DNA of 64,000 nucleotides from Durusdinium trenchii (lineage: Eukaryota > Sar > Dinophyceae > Suessiales > Symbiodiniaceae): positions 933,782 to 997,781 of the forward strand of contig CAXAMN010021551.1 in assembly GCA_963970005.1 (NCBI GenBank), given 5' to 3'. The notes under the pieces were generated by a model. It ran no database searches. It had not been told where the DNA came from and worked only from the letters and a program-made list of their open reading frames with translations. Shown one piece after another: positions 46,057-54,805 of this stretch (positions within the stretch are counted from its first letter, which is position 1; every line of letters begins with the position of its first letter). Position numbers and translations under genes: made by a program.

Positions 46057-49000
46057 ATGGATTGGATTGACGACTGGGAAGAGCCTGATGCGGATGTGGC
46101 TTATGAGCCAGCAGCCTACGTGAATAGGCATGTGAGAAGAGAACCAGCAGCAATAGCTATGACAACACAGGTCACTACAAAGGTGCCCCCATCTTATGAT
46201 GGAAAGACTTCATGGTTTTCCTATGAGGATGCCATAGACGATTGGTGTGATATCACCGAGCTGGAAGATGAGAAGAGAGGACCAGCTTTGAGAAACAGAT
46301 TAGAAGGAGAAGCAGCAGTATACAAACGTGTATTAGACAGAGATTCAGTGAAGGCTAATGAGCCACCAGGAGCAGGAGTAGATTACTTCAAACGAGTACT
46401 ACGACCATATTTCGTGAAAGGATCAACCAATGTATTCCTATACAGGTTTATGCAATTCGTGCGATTCAATCGAGGATCAGCCGACATGATGAAATGGATG
46501 ACAAGATTCCAGATTTTACTCCAAAGGCTTATGAGCAGTTGGATGGACATGTTAGAACCAGTCACTCAAGCACATCCCCAAGTCCTTGCTCAGATGCAGG
46601 CAGATGCAGCGTTGACTGGAGTAGCACCAACGGCAGAAAGGATTCAGGAAATCATGCAGAATGTCAATGGCAATATGAGAATTCTTCATCAGAATGATTT
46701 TCCTTTAGGAGAGAATCTCATTGCCCTACTCATGCTGTCCCTTGCAGATTTGTCTCAGGACCAGCGAAACACTTTGACTTCGTTGATGACTCATCGTGGC
46801 AGGTACCTGCAGCAATACACTACAACAGAGCTGAGGACAGTTTTCATCGAGATGTTCTGCACGACAAAGACTTCAGTAGACAATCCATTGATGCAGCCGA
46901 CAGGTGCTGGAGGTAGAAGATCATTTCTCGTACTAGACGAAGGAGAACTCGATGGTACATTTGGCTATTGGGCCGAAGATGAAGAAGATGGAACAGAAGG
47001 ATTTTTAGATGCCCTGGACGATGTCTTTTGGGTATATGATGATCAAAACTTCTCGTGGTTCCAAAGGAGATTCCAAGGAAGAAGAGCCAGAAAAGGTAAA
47101 GGAAAAGGTAGAAGAAAAGGAAAAGGCAAAGGAAGATCAGGCCGCAGATTCTTCAGACCTCGTGGAAAAGGAAAAGGAAAGAGACGAGGTAAAGGCCATT
47201 TTGCTGATGAGCAACAGACAACTTTTCCAGATGAATACCTTGAAGAGAATCCTTATGAGGACACTTGGGAGTCAACCCAAGGAGCATATGATGCCATTCT
47301 TGCCGAGGATATGAATGACTATCTTCACGGAGAATATGATGATGCCAATGACTTTTGGCAACAGCTTGAAGAAGCATGGTTTTCCCACAAAGGAAAAGGA
47401 AAAGGCAAGAGAAAAGGCAAGAAAGGAAAAGGAAAAGATAAAGGAGATGGCAAACAAGATGCAAACTATGCAAATCAACAACAGCCACGTTCTTTACCTG
47501 CACCTTCAAGAACTTCACAAGCATCAGGAGGTCAACAAGTTTTCTTAGCACATTGTGTGACAGCAGCAGCTGAAGTCCATGACAGTGAGGTGGACTTGCT
47601 GTCAGGCATGATGACCTCATGCCAAGATGAAGCTGACTGCGTGGTCAACAGTGGTGAGACGATCCTCGATGACATGAGTGCCCCTGTGAGGTACTCTTTG
47701 TCAAAGGAGATGCTCACAAAGGCTCCTGATGGCTTTGCGCTTATGAGCGCTGATGGCTTTGCGCTTATGAGCGCTGATGGCTTTGCGCTTATGAGCGCTG
47801 ATGGTTTTGCGCTTATGAGCGCTGAGGAAGAAGTGAAGGAGATGCAGGCTATTTCATTTTTGACTGAGAATCGCTTCCCGCCAACTATTGCAATCCTGGA
47901 CATTGGATGCACTAGAGCTATGGGATCAAGGCGAGCAGTCGACCATTTTTGCAACTATGTCGACAATCACCCAGATTGTGGATTATGGTACTCCTTTGAG
48001 TCTACCAAGAGCAAGTTTTACTTTGCCAATTCCCAGAAGGCTACTTGCTCTCAGAAACTGGTGATTTACATGTATGATCGTGCATGGACGATCCACCAGA
48101 CAGAGTTCGACATAGTGGAAGAAGGAGAAGTCCCTTTGCTTATGAGCTTGCCACAGATGAGGAACTTAGGCTTTGAACTCAGGCTGACACCTCGACATGC
48201 TTATTTGACATCGGTGCCTCTTGGTATCAAATTTTTGGAGTTGAAGGTTGCAGCCAGTACTCATCTTGTGCTGGACTTCCAAGATATTGCATGGTATCTG
48301 TCTGACGTGCGTTGGCAGACTCAGCCTGAGAAGAGTTTTTACCCTCACCTCACTCACTATGAATATGGCCATATTTCTGTTGAACACAATAGTGATGAAG
48401 GTGAAGCTGAGCATGCATATCCTGTGGTTGATTTCTGGGAAGTAGATGTTCACAAGAGAGAACTGATACGTCACCACAAGGATTACAGGAAAATTCTTTT
48501 CCCAGCAACTAAGTCATGTCCTGTAGACACTGACTTGCTGGAAGACTTGCGATTGACAATCATCAAGAAGAAGAAAGGTGGAGAAGAAATCAAGAAGACA
48601 GATGATTGGCGCAAGGCAAAATGGAAGGACCTACAACTTGGCTATGAATGGCGTGGTAGAACAATTTTTAAGTTTAAGCCAGATGCCAAAATTCCAGATC
48701 TAAAGATCAGGAAGGCTGGCATTGAGCACCGTGGCATTGGTGATCCCGATGCAGTGGTGCGCTCCTCCTCAGAGAAGGTTCCCATTGCAAAGGACAGGGA
48801 ACCAGGCTTCTCGTCAGAGAAGGAAGGTGCACCATCCAGTGCCGCGGAAAAGCCTGTGCCGCCAAGGTTCCGGTATACTTCCAAGGGTTTTGATCCCTTT
48901 TGGAAAGGACACAAGTCGAAACCATCTGAGCCTCAGAATGATTTAAAGGGTGATGATCTTGAGGAGTATGTTCCCTCAGAACCACCTGAGAGGCCAGAAG

Positions 49001-52000
49001 GTGAACTTGTAGAAATTCCTAAAGCATCAAAAGGACCATCAAGTGATAAACATGAACCACTTGAACCAGGTGATGGCGCTCTTGAGCCTAGGCGGATTTC
49101 AATCCATTTACCTGGTAGTGAAGTTGTTGCAATGACACCGGCATATAGGAAGATGTTACAGAGACTGGAGGACGTTGTCAGGAACTGCCGTGTTTGTAAC
49201 ACTTCAGTGGCACCTCCGCCACGAGCCAGAGTCTCCGGTATTAGAGCTTCATGTTTTGGTGATGTTGTTTTTGCTGATCATTGTGAGGTTGAACTTCACA
49301 AGAACAAGTATATCATTCTACTTGTTCTTGATGGTGCCACAGATCTTCTCTGGGCTACGGCACAGAAAGACCTCATAGATCAAACCACCATCCAAGCATT
49401 GAGGCAATGGTCTGATGAGAACAACTGTGTTCCAAAGGCCATCGTAGGAGACGAAGCCTTTTTCACCGATGCTTTTGTTGAATACTACAGGTTCCATGGT
49501 ATACAACAATGTCCTTGTGGGCCAAGAACTCCTTGGCCGAACCGAGCAGAGACAGCTGTACGTTTGTTCAAACGTATGTGGAATATTATGAAGGTAGATC
49601 TGGATGACCCACGTTTTCGTGGTGTTACGGTCAGAGAAGTGGTCAAGAAGGTAGTTTGGGCAAGAAATTGTCAGTTGACTATCAGTGGATATTCACCAAT
49701 AGAGATAGCAACTGGAAGACGTCCACCAGATCTTTTTGACCTTGAGACCGCAAGCCCTGAGCAATTGTCAGCTAATGCCGCCGCACAAGATCGTACAAAT
49801 TTGGAACTACAACGTGTGGCTTTGAGAGCTCATCAAGAAGCACGACAAGCTCAGGACCTTCGAGCAGATCTTGCGAGAAGGACTATGCCAAGTGACGGTC
49901 CTTATTTCCAAGGAGAGAAGGTTTTTGTTTGGACTCAGGATTCATCAAAGTTCAAGGATAAAGGACGTTGGGTTCGTGCCACAGTACTTGGACAAGAAGG
50001 AGCTATGGTCCAAGCCAATACTGGTAAGGCAGTGATACGTGTGAATCAGTCGAAGGTTAGACGTGATCACGATGAGTGGCATGATGTTTCCATTCCGGCA
50101 TTAGACGATGAGAATCCGGAGAACTTGCGTGAAGATCACGAACTGTATGTTGATGCCGAATTCGGAGAACAGTCCTTTTTCTTTTGTAATGATGATCATC
50201 CTGATGTTGTTGAGTTACTTCATGGAAACAGTGGATTATCTTGGTTCCTTTCAAAGAATGGTGTTAAAGTTGCATCTCCTATGGATTTCAGGGCAGGATA
50301 CAACTTTTCCACTATGAAGGGTCAAGATGGTATTTGGCAGCAACTGGAGAGATTGCAGCCCCACTGTATAGTGATCAACAACCCTTCTCCCAAACAGAAC
50401 AGAGCTTCTATTTGGTTGCTATGTTGTAATGTGATTGAGTGGCAGTTGAGAAGGAAGAAACATGTGTTTGTGACTGTTCCCAAAGGAAACAAGTTTTGTC
50501 TGTTTTTGCAGAAGTTCATCTCTTCGTTGAGAAATCCGCTTTATAAGTTTGATGTGGATATGAACTGTTTCTGCTATTGTCCGAAGGGAATTAGTTACGT
50601 GACAGTTTTCCATTCCTATGCATCCTGCCAGGGATGTAAAGGTATTGGTGACTTTTCCTTCCAAGCTAAAACAGTGCAAGCCACTAGAAGCAACCAGTAC
50701 TTTAAGGATCCTGACTGGAAGAAGTTTCCTTTTTCATTTTTGGTTGAGATGAATCGTTTCCTTCCTTATAGTGAGACTTCCGACAAGCGTCAGAGTTTCC
50801 TTATTGAAGATCTTCTGGAGAACTTTGACTCTGGAAGCTTGTGTGGAACAGCTCTTTTGTTAGAGAGAGAAGCTCATCAATCAATTTTGTTGAATTCCGT
50901 AAGAACGGAAGAGACGACGGAAATTCCGGTTCCACTTCGACACATACTACCACAAAGGTTCACTACTACTGAACTGATCAGAACCTTGAGGCAGGTAGAT
51001 GCACTACCTCAGAGATCAGAGTTTGATGTGACAACATCCTCTGATTCTCGAATTGTGTCATTGATTCCAGGCCTGAAGGAGATTAGACGAAGAACCTTGC
51101 CACAGATGTATTTTGAGAGATGTAAAGTCTATCGTGGTACTTTTGGTAGAGTGCATCCTCTCTTCAACTCTGAGGATGATGCAGTGTTGATTATGTGGAA
51201 GCCAGGAAAATACCATCAGGTTTTCTTTATGTTTGTGTCACAACTGTCTCCTCATCATGAACAGTTTTTGGTAGATCATTGGAGTATGATAGTTTTCGAA
51301 GCAGAGACGACAGGCGCCGTGAAGCGCGTTGTGACTCCTGATGAAGTAGCTCTAGAGGATCCAAAGGATCAACCTCCAGACTACGGACCACCGATGGATG
51401 ATGATATGGCTTATGAGCCGATTCCCGTCTCGGGGGAACAGCAGTATTTTGATCCAGATGATGAAGATATGTATCCGCCTGGTGATGGACCGGGTGGCAA
51501 CCCTGATGATCATCAGGGTGGACAACCTCCGGGACCACCTCCGACAGGTTCCGTAGCTGGTCCGAATCAGTTCGGAAATCCCGATGTTCCTTTGGAGCAA
51601 CTCGGATATCCATCAAGCGATCCGGAAGAGGCAATGCCGGAGATTACGAGTGAATCCCGTCCGCCAGATGATCCGGGTCAACCACCAATAGGGTTTCCGA
51701 GTGACACGGATCCCGTTCATCCGTTCGTTCCGTCGCCAGATTCGAACACGCCGGAGCCAGAACCATATGTTCCGGAGAATCGTGAACGTCACAGTAAGCA
51801 CATGCGGAAGCTTTCTGTGGACTCAACTGATGCTTTGCCAAAGGCCAAGGTGAAGTTTCAGATAAAACGTTCTAAGGTTCAGTTACCGGGACATGACGAA
51901 CCTATTCCGGCACCTCCGAAGTCAGTGCCAAGAAGTTTCTTCCCTGGACATTCGGAGAATCCGACAGCATCAAGTTCGAATCAGCCACAAGCAGCCGACA

Positions 52001-54603
52001 TTCCTGTGCCTACGAGCACAGTCGAAGACGATGACAATGAGACGATTGATACGAATGAAACAGATTCAGAACCTATTTTTGATGAAGAAGATGTGAAAGG
52101 TTTTGAGAAGGATCCAGACAAGGATCTGGACGATGAGAAAAATCTTTTTGTTAGTTTTGACGATATGGATTTTTGTGTCATAGGTCCGAACCAAGCTCCT
52201 CCGAGTTTTAACTCGTATGATCCGAAAGGTTTTTCACAGTTCTGCCAGTATCTTGCGAAGACAATGGCTAAGAAGACGCCAAAGGCAGAGAGTGTGATTA
52301 CTCCGGAAGTGCTCCGGAAGTATGCCAAGGAGATCAAGCAAGCTAAACTAGAGGAGTTTCGCAGCTTTTTAGACTTTACTGCGATGAAGTATCGAGACCG
52401 AAGAAAGCATAAGATCGATAACTATGTTACTGGTCGATGGGTCCTGACCATCAAGATTGACAAAGATGGTAACTTTAAGAAGTTTAAGGCCAGATGGGTC
52501 TGTCGAGGCTTCCAAGATGCCCAGAAATGGGACCTCCAGACGGACTCGCCAACCGCGACCAGGTATGGTTTTCGCGTAGCATGTCAGCATGCAGCCTCTT
52601 CTTTCTGGGACCTGTTACACATCGATTTGAAAACTGCCTTTCTTCAGGGGGAACTTTACGACCTCGAGCTTTACGACCTCGAGCGACGCGTTATTCACGT
52701 TCAACTTCCGACCGACATCGGATTGCCTCCGTATCTTGTCGGATTGTGCACCCGTTCAGTGTACGGATTGAGTGATGCGCCTCGTCGCTGGTGGAATCGA
52801 CTCGACAAGTTTTTGCACTCACTCGGATTAGTTCCGACTCGAGCCGATCGGTGCACGTACGTTTGCTACTCCGGATGTTTGAGGGTTCCTAAGGCTGTGA
52901 ACTACTCATCAGAGGAGATGCCAGCCGAACCGGAACCGGTATCCTTCTACGTAGCAGGTGCGCCGCCAAACGAATTCCACGACACAGCGGAGGAAGTTCG
53001 TAGGTCTTTTCTCTGTGAAGAACGTCTGTTTTCGGTGTGTTACGGAAATAGGTCGGAGAAGACGGTGACGCGTAGCCTGCTTAAGGCAGAGGATGGAAAA
53101 TGGACTCCTGTGGTAGATCAGGAACTCCAGAACTTCCTTGACTCTGTAGAGCACAAGGCAGGTTGGCATCAATATGCAAATGGCCATGCTCAAGTCGCTT
53201 ATCGCGCTAAAGCTCTTCGCACTCCCGAACCTACGTACTCGCGTTCGCGTTTTTGTTTTCGGACTTCAATAGTTAAGCGTAAGGGTGTTTGGTGGCTTCT
53301 CGAGACAAACAAGGATATCAGAAACGAGAAGAATGCAGTGACGTTAGAGGAAGAAGCTGAAACGCTTGTCAGTCTTTTTCTTCCTGCAGAACATACGTAT
53401 ACTGTGACACAAACGCCTCAGCTTACACCTGAAGTTGTGGAAGAGCTGCTTGAGCATTTTATGGACCCTGTGCATGGCAGTAATTCTAAGAATAGGTCAC
53501 CCATTGGTATGTGTTGTTTACATGTTGATGATCTTTTTGTGACAGGTAATGATATCTTTTTGAAACAATTCAAGGATATTGTGAAGTCACAGTTTAAGAT
53601 TGGACATGAGGACACTAATGACCTGATGTTTACTGGACAACGTGTTGCTTGGAAGATGCAAGAGAAGACCAAGAAGAAGGAGTACATCTCAGTAGAACAA
53701 TCCCTTTGTGTTCAGGAATTGACTGAGATTATCATTCCAAAAGGTTTGAAGGATGAGGAAAAGTGTGACAAAGACATGCACACAGCCTTCAGATCACTTC
53801 TTGGCAGCATAAACTGGTTACAATCCAGAACACAATTCCAAGCATGCTACCAATTCTCCAGGTCAGCATCAGCATCAGCAGGACCTACAATAGGTGATTG
53901 CAAGGCCCTGAACAAGCTGTGCAAACAAATCGTGACTGACCCTATGGAGTTACGTTTTTGGCCACTGGAAGGTAGTCCACGGTTAATTGCTATGCCAGGC
54001 GCCGCATTCAGGAACAACAGTGACAAATCCTCTCAACGTGCGATGGTTATTTTTATGGGTGAGCAAAGGAAGGCAAAACAGAAGAACACTAAAGGCTCAC
54101 TTATTTTCTTTGAATCTTCCAAGATCAAGAGAACAACCCTGTCCACAACTGTTGCAGAGTTGTATGCATTCATGAAGTGTTATGGCACTTGCCAAATGCT
54201 TAGAGGCTTGATCAAGGACATTACAGGCGACTCTACTGACATTCACATGCGCACTGATGCTAACAATCTTGTGACTACAGCTAGTACTACTCATGTTCCT
54301 GAGCAACAGGAGACTATTCATATGATCCAAATGCTTAGGAAGGAAGCATGCTCTGGTGCAATTGCTGATTTGTCACATATACGCACTCAGTGGTGTCTTG
54401 CTGACTGTCTTACTAAGAAGTCTGCTAGTCCTCAAGCTTTGATAGATGCAGTACGCAGTGGTTGTTTGAAGGAAGTCGATGCACATCCACCTTTTAGATC
54501 ACTTATTGAACACAAGGCATATATGCGTGGATGGCTTCCTACAGTATGCACACATGTTGACTTTTCACATGATGTGTTTTATCTTGGAGATTCTTTGTAC
54601 TGA
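46057..54603 (+). CDS. Copia Gag-Pol polyprotein (ORF1, 2848 aa)
   Basis: The ATG at 46057 in GCCATGG is the first ATG of the frame. Gag: residues 1-540, with PPSYDGKTSWFSYEDA near 45, then KGKGK tracts at about 346-378 and 445-465 and no CCHC knuckle. Residues 558-589 are four copies of an 8-residue repeat. Protease: ILDIGCTRAMGS, Asp615. Integrase: Cys1044 and Cys1047 of the zinc site, then Asp1074, Asp1132 and Glu1165. Residues ~1384-1570 resemble a degenerate C5-methyltransferase fold (VELLHGNSGLSWFLS). A Pro/Asp/Glu-rich linker spans ~1750-2080. RT: KARWVCRGF ~2145, motif A Asp2190 (HIDLKTAFLQG), motif C Asp2491-Asp2492 (HVDDLF). RNase H is at the C-terminus (RTDANN; ADCLTKK). Makes and integrates element DNA. 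No frameshift is needed for Pol. The stop TGA is followed by a 202-bp spacer and ORF2. Confidence 0.93.
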   Translation: MDWIDDWEEPDADVAYEPAAYVNRHVRREPAAIAMTTQVTTKVPPSYDGKTSWFSYEDAIDDWCDITELEDEKRGPALRNRLEGEAAVYKRVLDRDSVKANEPPGAGVDYFKRVLRPYFVKGSTNVFLYRFMQFVRFNRGSADMMKWMTRFQILLQRLMSSWMDMLEPVTQAHPQVLAQMQADAALTGVAPTAERIQEIMQNVNGNMRILHQNDFPLGENLIALLMLSLADLSQDQRNTLTSLMTHRGRYLQQYTTTELRTVFIEMFCTTKTSVDNPLMQPTGAGGRRSFLVLDEGELDGTFGYWAEDEEDGTEGFLDALDDVFWVYDDQNFSWFQRRFQGRRARKGKGKGRRKGKGKGRSGRRFFRPRGKGKGKRRGKGHFADEQQTTFPDEYLEENPYEDTWESTQGAYDAILAEDMNDYLHGEYDDANDFWQQLEEAWFSHKGKGKGKRKGKKGKGKDKGDGKQDANYANQQQPRSLPAPSRTSQASGGQQVFLAHCVTAAAEVHDSEVDLLSGMMTSCQDEADCVVNSGETILDDMSAPVRYSLSKEMLTKAPDGFALMSADGFALMSADGFALMSADGFALMSAEEEVKEMQAISFLTENRFPPTIAILDIGCTRAMGSRRAVDHFCNYVDNHPDCGLWYSFESTKSKFYFANSQKATCSQKLVIYMYDRAWTIHQTEFDIVEEGEVPLLMSLPQMRNLGFELRLTPRHAYLTSVPLGIKFLELKVAASTHLVLDFQDIAWYLSDVRWQTQPEKSFYPHLTHYEYGHISVEHNSDEGEAEHAYPVVDFWEVDVHKRELIRHHKDYRKILFPATKSCPVDTDLLEDLRLTIIKKKKGGEEIKKTDDWRKAKWKDLQLGYEWRGRTIFKFKPDAKIPDLKIRKAGIEHRGIGDPDAVVRSSSEKVPIAKDREPGFSSEKEGAPSSAAEKPVPPRFRYTSKGFDPFWKGHKSKPSEPQNDLKGDDLEEYVPSEPPERPEGELVEIPKASKGPSSDKHEPLEPGDGALEPRRISIHLPGSEVVAMTPAYRKMLQRLEDVVRNCRVCNTSVAPPPRARVSGIRASCFGDVVFADHCEVELHKNKYIILLVLDGATDLLWATAQKDLIDQTTIQALRQWSDENNCVPKAIVGDEAFFTDAFVEYYRFHGIQQCPCGPRTPWPNRAETAVRLFKRMWNIMKVDLDDPRFRGVTVREVVKKVVWARNCQLTISGYSPIEIATGRRPPDLFDLETASPEQLSANAAAQDRTNLELQRVALRAHQEARQAQDLRADLARRTMPSDGPYFQGEKVFVWTQDSSKFKDKGRWVRATVLGQEGAMVQANTGKAVIRVNQSKVRRDHDEWHDVSIPALDDENPENLREDHELYVDAEFGEQSFFFCNDDHPDVVELLHGNSGLSWFLSKNGVKVASPMDFRAGYNFSTMKGQDGIWQQLERLQPHCIVINNPSPKQNRASIWLLCCNVIEWQLRRKKHVFVTVPKGNKFCLFLQKFISSLRNPLYKFDVDMNCFCYCPKGISYVTVFHSYASCQGCKGIGDFSFQAKTVQATRSNQYFKDPDWKKFPFSFLVEMNRFLPYSETSDKRQSFLIEDLLENFDSGSLCGTALLLEREAHQSILLNSVRTEETTEIPVPLRHILPQRFTTTELIRTLRQVDALPQRSEFDVTTSSDSRIVSLIPGLKEIRRRTLPQMYFERCKVYRGTFGRVHPLFNSEDDAVLIMWKPGKYHQVFFMFVSQLSPHHEQFLVDHWSMIVFEAETTGAVKRVVTPDEVALEDPKDQPPDYGPPMDDDMAYEPIPVSGEQQYFDPDDEDMYPPGDGPGGNPDDHQGGQPPGPPPTGSVAGPNQFGNPDVPLEQLGYPSSDPEEAMPEITSESRPPDDPGQPPIGFPSDTDPVHPFVPSPDSNTPEPEPYVPENRERHSKHMRKLSVDSTDALPKAKVKFQIKRSKVQLPGHDEPIPAPPKSVPRSFFPGHSENPTASSSNQPQAADIPVPTSTVEDDDNETIDTNETDSEPIFDEEDVKGFEKDPDKDLDDEKNLFVSFDDMDFCVIGPNQAPPSFNSYDPKGFSQFCQYLAKTMAKKTPKAESVITPEVLRKYAKEIKQAKLEEFRSFLDFTAMKYRDRRKHKIDNYVTGRWVLTIKIDKDGNFKKFKARWVCRGFQDAQKWDLQTDSPTATRYGFRVACQHAASSFWDLLHIDLKTAFLQGELYDLELYDLERRVIHVQLPTDIGLPPYLVGLCTRSVYGLSDAPRRWWNRLDKFLHSLGLVPTRADRCTYVCYSGCLRVPKAVNYSSEEMPAEPEPVSFYVAGAPPNEFHDTAEEVRRSFLCEERLFSVCYGNRSEKTVTRSLLKAEDGKWTPVVDQELQNFLDSVEHKAGWHQYANGHAQVAYRAKALRTPEPTYSRSRFCFRTSIVKRKGVWWLLETNKDIRNEKNAVTLEEEAETLVSLFLPAEHTYTVTQTPQLTPEVVEELLEHFMDPVHGSNSKNRSPIGMCCLHVDDLFVTGNDIFLKQFKDIVKSQFKIGHEDTNDLMFTGQRVAWKMQEKTKKKEYISVEQSLCVQELTEIIIPKGLKDEEKCDKDMHTAFRSLLGSINWLQSRTQFQACYQFSRSASASAGPTIGDCKALNKLCKQIVTDPMELRFWPLEGSPRLIAMPGAAFRNNSDKSSQRAMVIFMGEQRKAKQKNTKGSLIFFESSKIKRTTLSTTVAELYAFMKCYGTCQMLRGLIKDITGDSTDIHMRTDANNLVTTASTTHVPEQQETIHMIQMLRKEACSGAIADLSHIRTQWCLADCLTKKSASPQALIDAVRSGCLKEVDAHPPFRSLIEHKAYMRGWLPTVCTHVDFSHDVFYLGDSLY
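47728..47823 (+). repeat. In-frame 24-bp repeat, four copies
   Basis: Four copies of GATGGCTTTGCGCTTATGAG plus CGCT, encoding DGFALMSA four times just before the protease. Only the last copy differs (GGTTTT), so the array is recent. Confidence 0.97.
52656..52685 (+). repeat. 15-bp duplication inside RT
   Basis: CTTTACGACCTCGAG occurs twice in tandem, giving YDLELYDLE directly after RT motif A (FLQGE). It is in frame and adds five residues. Confidence 0.95.
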
Positions 54604-54805
54604 GAGTGAGAGGAGAGAATTCAATGCATGTACTTTTGTTTGAAAGAAATTTGAATTTCTTTCATGAATTTGTGCCTGCGGCTCAATTTAGCTTGGCAAG
54701 ATCAGCACTTTTCTTTCGAAGACTATTGCCTTGCATCGTTGACTACCTGTCATTTCTACAACTTAGGACACTGGCCTCTGACCGGTGTACTTTGTATCAA
54801 CAGAG
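54604..54805 (+). promoter_or_regulatory. ORF1-ORF2 spacer with candidate splice/trans-splice acceptors
   Basis: 202 bp with no in-frame link between the ORFs (ORF1 and ORF2 are in different frames). A pyrimidine-rich stretch CTGTCATTTCTACAACTTAG ends in AG at 54765-54766, and a second AG (TATCAACAG) ends at 54803, three bases before the ORF2 ATG. Dinoflagellate mRNAs receive a 22-nt spliced leader at such acceptors, so ORF2 could be expressed from its own trans-spliced mRNA. Translation by reinitiation or an IRES cannot be excluded. Confidence 0.4.
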
